Assembly (NCBI GenBank): GCA_002385545.1
Contig: DGDR01000083.1
Span: 1 to 19,622, forward strand
Reading direction: 5' to 3'
DNA from: Clostridium sp. UBA3947
GTDB lineage: Bacteria > Bacillota > Clostridia > Clostridiales > Clostridiaceae
Length of the DNA: 19,622 nt
Positions within the stretch are counted from its first letter, which is position 1. Every line of letters starts with the position of its first letter. The position numbers were made by a program, and so were the translations under genes. The notes under the pieces were generated by a model. That model was given only the letters and a program-made list of their open reading frames with translations, did no database searches and was not told the origin of the DNA. Positions 1 through 7,143 of the stretch are shown here, piece after piece.

Positions 1-97
1 ATCCCTAAGTGAACGCTTCTTTATAGGCTCTTTTTTTATTGCATGAAAATATATAAGTGGCAAGGGCACAGATGTCGAATTTTTAGGAATAAAAGCA

Positions 98-126
98 TTG
101 ACATAAGAAAAATGTAGGAATACAAT
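98..126 (+). promoter_or_regulatory. Sigma-A promoter of the lipoprotein pseudogene
   Basis: A perfect -35 box TTGACA (98-103) lies 17 bases from a -10 box TACAAT (121-126). It points at the lipoprotein reading frame that begins at 185, after a G-rich ribosome binding stretch at 174-180. The sequence aaaatgtagg occurs twice close by, near 110 and 130. Confidence 0.75.
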
Positions 127-184
127 GGAAAATGTAGGGTTATATAGTAGATGATATACAATTGTACTAGCTTGGGGGGGATGA

Positions 185-737
185 ATGATAATTAAGAAAT
201 CTTTCAGGATACTATTATTGTTAGTAGCTGTAATGCTTTTAGGAGCTACCGGTTGTAAAAATACTTCAAAGGATTTAGTAAATCACAATTCAAAGGAGCA
301 ATTTACTAAGGCTGTTGAAAAAATTATGGAATTTTATGAAGAAGGCTATGAAGGTGAGCTAGTAGATGATGATGAAGAGTATAGTAAAGATGAATATGGT
401 AAATTTGTAGCTTTAATAGATGTTGAAAAGAAGTATTATCTAAAAGTAAGTGATAGTGTAGATTACATGAATGAAAAACTAGAGAAAATGGTCAATTCTG
501 ACTTGTCCCTAAAGGAACCTAAAGACATTGTATAGGTCAAAAAATTTGACCAAGTTGCAAATAAAATTGAAAAGTACTTTAATAATTGGGTCCATGATAT
601 TCAACAGTTGGATAAAGAAAATATTAAAGAGCTTGAAGCGATAGATATCCCTAAGGAGTATAAGGAAATATACATTGATGGAAAAAGAAGTTACTGAGGC
701 CTTAAGCGTTTTAGATGGTGCAGAAGAAGAATCTTAA
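185..737 (+). pseudogene. Broken small lipoprotein gene (amber stop plus frameshift)
   Basis: The first 116 codons encode a lipoprotein-type start: a basic, hydrophobic signal segment ending in the lipobox LLGATGC (Cys at residue 24), then a very acidic and lysine-rich region. An in-frame TAG at 533-535 stops it. The same frame stays open and similar in composition for about 45 more codons (residues such as KIEKYFNNWVHDI), reaching TGA near 669-700. A one-base shift then gives a convincing tail that starts at the ATG at 678 (MEKEVTEALSVLDG) and ends with TAA at 735-737. The simplest reading is one ancestral lipoprotein of about 180 residues with a nonsense mutation and a one-base insertion. 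A shorter, 116-residue functional product cannot be excluded. I do not recognise the family and infer no function beyond probable membrane anchoring outside the cell. Confidence 0.7.
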
Positions 738-793
738 CAAAAAGGCCGAGGACCTATAATTAACCTAGGATATACTATATAAGTTAAAAAATT

Positions 794-840
794 AGCTGTT
801 GAGCAATTAAATGCAAGTTGTCCAACAGCTTTATTATTTA
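794..840 (+). terminator. Possible terminator after the lipoprotein pseudogene
   Basis: The arms agctgttg (794-801) and caacagct (823-830) form an 8-bp stem, followed by the T-rich stretch ttattattta. The loop is long (21 bases) and the U tract is interrupted, so this is a weak candidate. It sits about 55 bases after the restored end of the lipoprotein frame. Confidence 0.4.
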
Positions 841-844
841 TTTG

Positions 845-899
845 CTGGGATGTAATGGTCAGTGTATAAGAATTTCTGGAATGTAATGGGCAGTATATA
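845..899. repeat. Two imperfect 24-base direct repeats, period 31
   Basis: Units 845-868 and 876-899 match at 21 of 24 positions; both contain a GGRATGTAATGG core followed by a CAGT-TATA tail. The spacing and form resemble the multiple short repeats at the ends of some insertion sequences (IS21-family elements are one example). No transposase is present, so the origin is inference. Confidence 0.55.
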
Positions 900-911
900 T
901 GGGTTTTTAAC

Positions 912-941
912 TATGTTGCTTTATTTCAACAAACAGTTGAT
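912..941 (+). repeat. 30-base dispersed repeat, copy A
   Basis: This stretch matches 16842-16871 at 25 of 30 positions, in the same orientation. Both copies run from tatg-tgcttt through a tttcaa core to gttgat. Both lie between a T-rich tract and decayed or non-coding DNA. The rest of 738-1050 (more than 300 bases without a gene) holds only the hairpin, the repeats and an unconvincing 35-codon minus-strand ORF. Confidence 0.45.
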
Positions 942-1051
942 GGCTAAGCAGAAGTATTAGGATAAGCTTTCTGGTATTTTTTAAGTTTAAAAAGTTTCTT
1001 GAAGAGTTTTATTTCCTTATGTTTTTCCCAATTAATAGATATATTGAACAT

Positions 1052-1098
1052 AAAAAGGACTGCTGCACAACTGATAAATCAGTTTCTGTGCAGCAGTC
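1052..1098 (-). terminator. Strong intrinsic terminator of the cation ATPase gene
   Basis: Arms gactgctgcac (1058-1068) and gtgcagcagtc (1088-1098) pair perfectly. The loop can extend the stem with aactga (1069-1074) and tcagtt (1079-1084). On the minus strand the hairpin is followed by CCTTTTT. It begins about 20 bases after the ATPase stop codon. Confidence 0.9.
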
Positions 1099-1120
1099 TC
1101 TATTTATACTTTATTTATAG

Positions 1121-3769
1121 CTAGTTTGCTCTCTTTCTATCATAAGCTCTCTGAAAAATCTTAACCACTTCAACTATTGGAATAACCAGTAAGCCTAAGC
1201 CTATAGCCACAAGGTACTCAGCCAGTGATATAGTCTCAAACTGGAAGGCGTTGGCTAGGAATGGAACGAATATAACTAAACTTGTCAAAATTAGAGAAGC
1301 TATCATTGCTGCAAATAGATACTTATTATGGTGACCCATCTTAAACAATGAGTTTCTTCTGCTTCTCATATTTAGTGAGTGGAACATTTCTGCCATGGAT
1401 ATAGTTAAGAAGGCCATGGTCATTCCATCTGCACTTTCAGCTATTTCAAATACACCAGCTTCCATATAGTGTCCGATAAAGTAGGCTGCAACGGTAAGCA
1501 CTGTAACCATAACACCCTGCCATACGACATCGAAGCCTAAGCCTCTAGCAAAGATTCCTTCCTTAGAATCACGAGGTGGGCGCTTCATAGTATCTGCTTC
1601 ACCTTTTTCCATACCTAGGGCAATTGCTGGGAAGGAGTCTGTGATTAAATTTATCCAAAGCAAGTGTACTGGCTTTAAGATAGTAAAACCAAGTAAGGTT
1701 GATATAAAGATTGATAGTACCTCCGATAAGTTGGAGGAAAGTAAAAACTGTACAGATTTTATAATGTTATCGTAAATACGACGACCTTCTTCTACTGCGT
1801 TAACAATAGTTGCAAAGTTATCGTCAGCTAAAACCATATCGGCAACGTTCTTAGTAACGTCGGTACCAGTAATACCCATTCCAACACCGATATCGGCAGT
1901 TTTTATGGAAGGAGCATCGTTAACACCGTCGCCAGTCATTGCAACAATCATGCCCTTTTTCTGCCATGCTTTAACTATACGAACCTTATGTTCTGGCTGT
2001 ACACGGGCGTATACTGAATACTTTTCAATAACCTTATCTAGTTCTTCGTCGCTAATATCATTTAGGGCGTTACCAGTTAAGGCTTCGGAAGCATCCTGAA
2101 TAATGCCAAGCTGCTTTGCAATAGCTACAGCAGTATCCTTGTGGTCACCAGTAATCATTACTGTACGAACACCGGCAGCTTTACATTCTTCAATGGCAGG
2201 CTTAACCTCTGGACGAATTGGGTCAATCATACCAGTTAAGCCTACAAAGCAAAGGTCCTTTTCCAAGAAATCAGGAGTTTGATCTTCAGGCATATGATCC
2301 CAGCTACGGAAGGCTGCTGCAAGAACACGTAGAGCCTGGTTAGCTAAGGACTTGTTAGTCTCTGATATCTTCTTACGCATTTCATCGGTCATAGGCTTTA
2401 CAGTAGAACCGTCCCAGTAGCTAGTACATTTAGCTACAAGTACGTCAGGAGCACCCTTTGTATATTGTACAAAGCTACTATCCTTTAATTTATGTATAGT
2501 ACTCATTAGTTTTCTTCCTGAATCGAAGGGAGCCTCACCAACACGAGGAGTTTCTTTCTCCATATCACCTTTAGCAAGACCTAATTTGAAGGCATAATTT
2601 ACGAGAGCTGCCTCTGTAGGCTCACCTTCTGCCTGATTGGAATCGTTGAGGCGAGCATCGTTACAAAGAGCCATTGCGCGGCCTAATAGCTTCTCGTCTG
2701 AACCGAAATGCTCAACTACTGTCATCTTATTTTGAGTTAAGGTACCAGTCTTATCGGAGCAAATAACATTGGTGCAACCTAAGGTTTCTACAGCAGTTAG
2801 CTTTCTGATAACTGCATTTCTCTTGGACATATTAGTAACACCAATGGAAAGCACTATGGTAACAACGGCAGCAAGTCCTTCTGGGATTGCAGCTACTGCT
2901 AAGGAAACAGCTATCATAAAGGTTGAAAGAACACTGTCACCAGTAATATTCGGATAAATTCTAAATACGCTGAAAATAAATATAAATACACAAATACCAA
3001 GCACTAACCAGCTAAGAGTTTTGCTTAGTTCATTTAGCTTAATTTGCAGTGGAGTTTCGTTTTCTTGGGCTTGAGTAATAGCATCTGCAATTTTACCCAT
3101 TTCAGTATCCATACCTGTGGCAGTAATAACTGCGCTTCCACGACCATATACTACTGTACTACCCATGTACACCATGTTTTTACGGTCTCCAAGAGAAATA
3201 TCCTTTTCGTCTTCAAGATTTAAAGCATTAATTACCTTTTCTACAGGAACACTTTCACCAGTTAGGGCCGCTTCTTCTATCTTTAAGCTAGCGCTATCTA
3301 AAAGTCTAGCATCTGCTGGAACAGAATCTCCAGCCTCAAGAAGGATAACGTCTCCAACAACAAGATCTTCGCTTTTAATTACTTGAACCTTACCATCACG
3401 GATAACCTTTGAAGTGGCTGCAGATATAGCTTGTAGGGCTTCAATAGCCTTTTCTGCCTTGTTTTCCTGATACACACCTAGGGCAGAGTTAATAACAACT
3501 ACTGCTAGGATAATAAGTACATCTGCGAAGGATTCCCCAGAATATGCAGCGGTAACACCAGAAATTGCAGCAGCAGCTAGCAGGATAATAATCATAGGAT
3601 CCTTTAACTGATTAAAGAAACGTACAATAAGTGAATCCTTTTTAGCCTCCTTAAGCTTGTTTTTACCATTTTCCTCAAGTCTCTTTTGTGCTTCATCCAT
3701 GGAAAGACCTTCTGCAGAACTTTTTAGATTTTGCAGAACTTCCTTCGATGTTTGTAAGTACTCTTTCAT
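1121..3769 (-). CDS. P2-type cation-transporting ATPase (Ca2+/Mn2+ type), 882 aa
   Basis: This is a full-length P-type ATPase of the SERCA/PMR1-like P2A group. Visible motifs are an N-terminal cation-ATPase domain (about 1-60), TGES in the actuator domain (170-173), PEGL in M4 (296-299), the phosphorylation motif DKTGTLT with Asp339, KGAPD for nucleotide binding (438-442) and TGDGVNDAP in the hinge (612-620). In the membrane half, residues matching SERCA ion ligands are present: Glu297 (M4), Asn680 and Glu683 (M5), Asn707, Thr710 and Asp711 (M6) and an acidic Glu794 in M8. The protein should pump a divalent cation out of the cytosol using ATP. The family is usually annotated as calcium-transporting, but the manganese-type riboswitch directly upstream argues for Mn2+ efflux, as reported for riboswitch-controlled P-type ATPases in lactic streptococci and pneumococci. 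The ATG follows GGAGGAGG at 3776-3783. It is a single-gene transcript with its own promoter, leader and terminator. Confidence 0.95.
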   Translation of the reverse strand: MKEYLQTSKEVLQNLKSSAEGLSMDEAQKRLEENGKNKLKEAKKDSLIVRFFNQLKDPMIIILLAAAAISGVTAAYSGESFADVLIILAVVVINSALGVYQENKAEKAIEALQAISAATSKVIRDGKVQVIKSEDLVVGDVILLEAGDSVPADARLLDSASLKIEEAALTGESVPVEKVINALNLEDEKDISLGDRKNMVYMGSTVVYGRGSAVITATGMDTEMGKIADAITQAQENETPLQIKLNELSKTLSWLVLGICVFIFIFSVFRIYPNITGDSVLSTFMIAVSLAVAAIPEGLAAVVTIVLSIGVTNMSKRNAVIRKLTAVETLGCTNVICSDKTGTLTQNKMTVVEHFGSDEKLLGRAMALCNDARLNDSNQAEGEPTEAALVNYAFKLGLAKGDMEKETPRVGEAPFDSGRKLMSTIHKLKDSSFVQYTKGAPDVLVAKCTSYWDGSTVKPMTDEMRKKISETNKSLANQALRVLAAAFRSWDHMPEDQTPDFLEKDLCFVGLTGMIDPIRPEVKPAIEECKAAGVRTVMITGDHKDTAVAIAKQLGIIQDASEALTGNALNDISDEELDKVIEKYSVYARVQPEHKVRIVKAWQKKGMIVAMTGDGVNDAPSIKTADIGVGMGITGTDVTKNVADMVLADDNFATIVNAVEEGRRIYDNIIKSVQFLLSSNLSEVLSIFISTLLGFTILKPVHLLWINLITDSFPAIALGMEKGEADTMKRPPRDSKEGIFARGLGFDVVWQGVMVTVLTVAAYFIGHYMEAGVFEIAESADGMTMAFLTISMAEMFHSLNMRSRRNSLFKMGHHNKYLFAAMIASLILTSLVIFVPFLANAFQFETISLAEYLVAIGLGLLVIPIVEVVKIFQRAYDRKRAN

Positions 3770-3782
3770 TCTCTTCCTCCTC

Positions 3783-3950
3783 CAATAAAAAATAGATCAA
3801 GCCTTTACCGTACTTGATCCACTATAAAGTAAAGACTCAAGTACAGTAAAAACCATACATGAGTCTCATATTTTACGATAAGCCAGGCTTTTTTAAGGCC
3901 AGGATGTTGACTTATCACGCAATATTGCGCATATTACTCCCTCATATGAC
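3783..3950 (-). promoter_or_regulatory. yybP-ykoY (Mn2+) riboswitch with expression platform
   Basis: Read on the minus strand, the leader carries the conserved yybP-ykoY features in order: GGGAGTA (3935-3941), a short palindromic hairpin around GCAATATTGC, TCAACAT (3904-3910) followed by CCTGGC, the matching side of that arm, and ATGAGAC (3863-3869). The closing stem pairs 3941-3947 with 3857-3863, and an inner stem pairs 3911-3916 with 3877-3882. After the aptamer come an antiterminator strand (3834-3848) able to pair with the 5' arm of a terminator (3806-3817), and an alternative pairing of 3834-3839 with 3860-3865 that would compete with the closing stem. This is the logic of an ON switch: metal binding stabilises the closing stem, frees the antiterminator and allows ATPase expression. 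The family is known to sense Mn2+; the switching model is inferred from the pairings. Confidence 0.85.
3787..3819 (-). terminator. Riboswitch terminator upstream of the ATPase
   Basis: Arms gatcaag (3795-3801) and cttgatc (3813-3819) form a 7-bp stem. On the minus strand they are followed by TATTTTTTA, directly before the ATPase ribosome binding site. The 5' arm of this hairpin is also complementary to the antiterminator strand of the leader. Confidence 0.8.
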
Positions 3951-3954
3951 ACAT

Positions 3955-3984
3955 ATAATAACATGATATGGGGTATTTTGTCAA
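3955..3984 (-). promoter_or_regulatory. Sigma-A promoter for the riboswitch-ATPase transcript
   Basis: On the minus strand TTGACA (plus 3979-3984) is separated by 18 bases from TATTAT (plus 3955-3960). Transcription would start just ahead of the aptamer. No terminator is obvious between the hydrogenase stop at 4026 and this promoter, so some readthrough from the hydrogenase gene is possible. Confidence 0.7.
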
Positions 3985-4025
3985 TATCAAGTCTAAATAT
4001 ACTGGTAGAGAGGTTATATTGACAT

Positions 4026-5507
4026 TTATCTTTCTAAATTCACTCCATCAAAGTCCTTTAGCTTTTCATTTGAAAGAACACTTTTGCCTTCAGAGCTATT
4101 GCTAAATTTAACAAGCTGAGGTTTTGATTTTAACATAGAAACTAGGGTAGCTGGGCCACCTATGCAGCCACCAGAACACATCATTCCTTCAATAAAGTTG
4201 CAGCCTAGCTTACCAGCCTTGGCAAGGCTCATTGTCTTTTTAAGTTCCATACCGCCGCTAACCTTAATAGGCTTAAATTCAATAGAAATATTCTTATCCT
4301 CTATGTAATTTTGTACTGCAGCAGTTAAGCCACCACTTTGAGCAAAGCCACGTCCATATAATGAGGCATCATTGCTATCTACGCTTTGGCAGCCTTCAGG
4401 ATCTATATTATAGGCATCAAAGAGGGCAGCCATTTCCTCAAAGGTCATAACATAATCTATAGCATCCTTTAGGGATGGATTAGTTATTTCCGTTTTCTTA
4501 GCGATGCAAGGACCAACAAAGACAACCACTGCCTCAGGTTTTGCCTTTTTTATAAGTCTACCTGTGGCTATCATTGGAGAAACGGTAGATGAAATTTTAT
4601 CTTTTTGGTCTGGGAACATTACTTCAATAAAGTTTATAAAGCCAGGACAGCAAGAGTTAGTCATATAGCCCTGTCCTTCTTCCATTCTTTCAACGAACTC
4701 ATTGGCCTCGTGGACTGTTACTGCATCGGCACCACAGGCCGCTTCTACCATTCCCTTAAAGCCCAATTGTAAAAAGGCAGACCTAACTTGTCCAACAGTT
4801 ACCCCTGGGCCGAATTGTCCAGTGATAGCTGGAGCCACCACTGCGTATATTTCCTTTTGGTTTTTCAGAGCTTTCACTACATCAGTTATATAGCTTCTGT
4901 CAGATATGGCACCAAAGGGGCAGATATCCATACAAGCACCGCAGTTTATACACTTCTCTTCCTTAATCATAGCCCTTCTATCATCTGCTATATCTAAAGC
5001 GCCTGTTGGGCAAACTCTCTTACAAGGTCGCATAACCTCTGATATTGCGTTATAAGGGCAGGCCTTTGAGCACATACCACATTCCTTGCATATGTCCTGC
5101 TCAATATAAGCCTGATCATTAACTATCTTAATGGCGTTTACTGGACAAACCTCCATACACTTATGCTTAATGCAGCCTCTGCAAACTTCAGTAACCCTAT
5201 ATTTATCAATAGGACACCTATCACAGGCTGAAGGGATAACATAAAGCATTTGATTGCTTTTTAATTTCACAAGAGTTTCGTATTCATCTCCGCTGGGAAC
5301 GTATCCCGCAGCTAGCTTTGCTCTTTCTTTTATGATTGCTCTCTCATGATAGATACAGCATCTATACTTTGCCTTTGGGCCAGGAATTATTTTATAGGAT
5401 AAACGTCGAATTTCTGATTTATTAAGTTTATCTTCCTTTGCTAACAAGGCCACTTCCTTCAAGGTTTGATGCTTTAACATTTTTAAAGGATGCTCAAAAT
5501 TAAACAT
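4026..5507 (-). CDS. Monomeric [FeFe] hydrogenase with ferredoxin-like clusters, 493 aa
   Basis: The protein catalyses reversible proton reduction to H2, presumably in the cytosol with ferredoxin as partner. The C-terminal half has the three H-cluster signatures: SCCP (Cys286, Cys287, Pro288), PCxAKKxE (Cys334, Lys338, Glu340) and ExMxCxxGCxGG (Glu440, Cys444, Cys448). The N-terminal half is very cysteine rich: a Cys50-Cys51 pair, an unusual group at residues 95-121 (CxxC, CxxC and KCxxxCP elements) and two bacterial ferredoxin-type motifs near 140-166 and 186-196. The PCxAKKxE form and the N-terminus suggest the group B monomeric clostridial enzymes rather than the classic CpI type; that subgroup call is inference. 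A GTG at 5516 would add three residues, but the AGGTGG sequence at 5514-5519 fits the ATG at 5507, so I use that start. No maturase genes (hydE, hydF, hydG) or partner subunits lie in the window. Confidence 0.92.
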   Translation of the reverse strand: MFNFEHPLKMLKHQTLKEVALLAKEDKLNKSEIRRLSYKIIPGPKAKYRCCIYHERAIIKERAKLAAGYVPSGDEYETLVKLKSNQMLYVIPSACDRCPIDKYRVTEVCRGCIKHKCMEVCPVNAIKIVNDQAYIEQDICKECGMCSKACPYNAISEVMRPCKRVCPTGALDIADDRRAMIKEEKCINCGACMDICPFGAISDRSYITDVVKALKNQKEIYAVVAPAITGQFGPGVTVGQVRSAFLQLGFKGMVEAACGADAVTVHEANEFVERMEEGQGYMTNSCCPGFINFIEVMFPDQKDKISSTVSPMIATGRLIKKAKPEAVVVFVGPCIAKKTEITNPSLKDAIDYVMTFEEMAALFDAYNIDPEGCQSVDSNDASLYGRGFAQSGGLTAAVQNYIEDKNISIEFKPIKVSGGMELKKTMSLAKAGKLGCNFIEGMMCSGGCIGGPATLVSMLKSKPQLVKFSNSSEGKSVLSNEKLKDFDGVNLER

Positions 5508-5560
5508 TGTAACCACCTACTTTTTACTTTAGTATTGAAACTGAAATCTTTATACAAACA

Positions 5561-5588
5561 ACTATAATATTATAGCATAGTATGTCAA
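5561..5588 (-). promoter_or_regulatory. Probable promoter of the hydrogenase gene
   Basis: On the minus strand TTGACA (plus 5583-5588) lies 16 bases from TATAGT (plus 5561-5566), about 55 bases ahead of the hydrogenase start. A perfect TATAAT also occurs between them, but too close to the -35 box. The region is very AT-rich, so the -10 assignment is less sure than the -35. Confidence 0.6.
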
Positions 5589-5649
5589 AAAATAACAAAA
5601 ATTTTATAAAAATTTATATATTTTTGTAGAAAGACCATATGGTTATATG

Positions 5650-5689
5650 AAAAAGTGCTACCGCACTTTTAGAAGTCAGATGTCAGACA
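5650..5689 (-). terminator. Terminator-bearing dispersed repeat, copy 1
   Basis: The arms aaaagtgc (5651-5658) and gcactttt (5663-5670) enclose the loop tacc, with T runs on both strands. On the minus strand the hairpin is preceded by TCTGAC-type units (5671-5689). The whole unit matches 13199-13237 at about 36 of 39 positions in inverted orientation. In both places it stands downstream of a gene in the same relative order, here after the VOC gene. The remainder of 5517-5816 contains the hydrogenase promoter and an unassigned stretch (5690-5816) with small palindromes such as gcttgcaagc. Confidence 0.75.
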
Positions 5690-5816
5690 TTAAGGAAAAT
5701 TTTGCGGAATGAAAATTTATTATAAAATAAGGCCGAAGCACAACTTACAGCTTGCAAGCCATGCATCAGCCCTTAAATCTTCTTAGTATCTAAATATTAT
5801 AAGTGGCATTAGCGGC

Positions 5817-6185
5817 CTATTTACTTGGCAATATTTCAATCCAATAATCATCAGGATCGTTGATAAAGTATATGCCCATCTCTGGGTTTTCAAAGCAAAT
5901 GCAGCCCATCTTTTCATGGTGGGCATGGGCAGCCTCATAATCATCAACTCTCAAGGCTATATGGAATTCATTATCTCCAAGGTCATAGGGCTCCTTTCTG
6001 TCCCTTAACCAAGTAAGCTCAAGCATATGGCCAGTGGTGCCATCGCCTAGATATACAAGAATAAAGCTTCCGTCCTTAGCTTCCATTCTTTTAACTTCCA
6101 CAAGTCCTAAGGCTTCCTTATAAAAAGCAAGGCTTCGGTCTAAATCTAATACATTTATGTTATTGTGTTCAAATCTAAATTTCAC
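5817..6185 (-). CDS. VOC-fold protein, glyoxalase I-like, 122 aa
   Basis: This is a single vicinal-oxygen-chelate fold protein built from two beta-alpha-beta-beta-beta modules. The likely metal ligands of glyoxalase I are all present at the expected places: His7 (in HNNINV), Glu56 (in HMLELT), His75 (in FHIALRV) and Glu117 (in WIEILP). The pattern fits lactoylglutathione-lyase-like proteins, which isomerise the adduct of methylglyoxal and a thiol to a hydroxyacyl thioester. Clostridia often lack glutathione, so the true thiol substrate, or even the reaction, is uncertain. The start is GTG with AGGAGG at 6194-6199. It is a monocistronic gene transcribed away from the MBL-fold hydrolase. Confidence 0.85.
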   Translation of the reverse strand: MKFRFEHNNINVLDLDRSLAFYKEALGLVEVKRMEAKDGSFILVYLGDGTTGHMLELTWLRDRKEPYDLGDNEFHIALRVDDYEAAHAHHEKMGCICFENPEMGIYFINDPDDYWIEILPSK

Positions 6186-6216
6186 AAAGCGTCCCTCCTA
6201 ATAAATTCTTGAATTA

Positions 6217-6245
6217 ATTATATCATTTGATTATTATAGCCTCAA
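6217..6245 (-). promoter_or_regulatory. Promoter of the VOC-fold gene
   Basis: On the minus strand TTGAGG (plus 6240-6245) lies 17 bases from a perfect TATAAT (plus 6217-6222), about 30 bases upstream of the GTG start. Confidence 0.7.
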
Positions 6246-6353
6246 GGGAGATAATATAAGGGTGAAGATATACTAAAGGAATGCATGCAAATAAATATGT
6301 GATGTAATATAAAAAGAATGTTAAATTATTGACAAATATACGGAGGTGTTGGC

Positions 6354-7097
6354 ATGAATTTAGAAAAGGTGAAGGTTACCTATTTGGAGCATAGTGGCTT
6401 TGCGGTAGAAACGGAGAAACACTTGCTAATTTTCGATTACTTTAATGACAAAGGCGAAGGGGCAGGGAGAAGCCTATCCAATGGTGTTGTGGGAGAAGAA
6501 ACCTTAAGGATTGATAAAGAAGTTCTTGTGTTTTCCTCCCATAGTCATGGGGATCATTTTAATTCAGTTATTTTAAAGTGGCGTTCCTGGAGACCGGATA
6601 TAAAATATGTGTTAAGTAATGATATCATACTTCAAGAGACAGATAGCAGTATAAGCTTTATGGGACCCTATGAGGAAATAGAGCTGGCAGGAGTAAAAAT
6701 TAAAAGCTACGGATCCACAGATATCGGTATATCCTTCATGGTATATGTGGATGGAATAAACATATTCCACGCTGGAGATTTAAACTGGTGGTACTGGTGG
6801 GACGATACCCCAGAGGAGATAGAGAAAGCAGAGCGTTGGTTTAAGGAGGAAGTAGAGAGGATAGTTGGGGAAAAGATAGACATTGCCTTCTTCCCTGTAG
6901 ACCCAAGATTGGAGCATAACTACTGCAAGGGAGCCTTGTACTTTATAGAAAAGCTACAACCTAGATATCTTGTTCCTATGCATTTTTGGGGAAACTTTGA
7001 TGTTTGCTCCAAGTTTAAAGAAGAGGCAGCAGGATTATCCACAGAGGTCGTGGAAATAAGTAGTCGTGGTGAAAGAATTTTGCCCCAGGGGCGATGA
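6354..7097 (+). CDS. Metallo-beta-lactamase-fold hydrolase, UlaG-like, 247 aa
   Basis: The protein has the MBL-fold metal-binding pattern: the HxHxDH motif (His63, His65, Asp67, His68, in SSHSHGDHF), His139 with Asp142 in FHAGD, and a late His210 in VPMHFWGN. It resembles the L-ascorbate-6-phosphate lactonase (UlaG)-like group, which hydrolyses lactone or phosphoester bonds with Mn or Zn, but the sequence alone cannot fix the substrate. A tryptophan-rich patch after the FHAGD motif (NWWYWW, 144-149) is distinctive. The ATG is preceded by GGAGGT at 6342-6347. The PfkB-family kinase starts 46 bases downstream on the same strand, so the two are probably co-transcribed, consistent with a small carbohydrate-related unit (inference). 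Confidence 0.88.
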   Translation: MNLEKVKVTYLEHSGFAVETEKHLLIFDYFNDKGEGAGRSLSNGVVGEETLRIDKEVLVFSSHSHGDHFNSVILKWRSWRPDIKYVLSNDIILQETDSSISFMGPYEEIELAGVKIKSYGSTDIGISFMVYVDGINIFHAGDLNWWYWWDDTPEEIEKAERWFKEEVERIVGEKIDIAFFPVDPRLEHNYCKGALYFIEKLQPRYLVPMHFWGNFDVCSKFKEEAAGLSTEVVEISSRGERILPQGR

Positions 7098-7143
7098 ATT
7101 TTTTGTTAACATTTCTTCTGGGCGGAGTAAGGAGTGAGAAAAT

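Noticed and set aside
1..60. T-rich tract near 31-38 as a terminator of an upstream gene
   Set aside because: No stem precedes the T run within the visible sequence.
944..1051. Minus-strand ORF of 35 codons, lysine rich, starting just after the ATPase terminator
   Set aside because: It has no ribosome binding site, its start abuts the terminator's U tract, and I recognise no family. It may be a fragment of a lost gene but cannot be supported.
1905..3386. Open plus-strand frames across the ATPase gene
   Set aside because: They are antisense shadows of a strongly conserved coding region and lack ribosome binding sites. The same applies to the frames opposite the hydrogenase, proC, cca, yhaM, PfkB and phosphatase genes.
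6329..6334. TTGACA just upstream of the MBL-fold gene
   Set aside because: A matching -10 would fall on the start codon, so it cannot be that gene's promoter. The real promoter is unclear.
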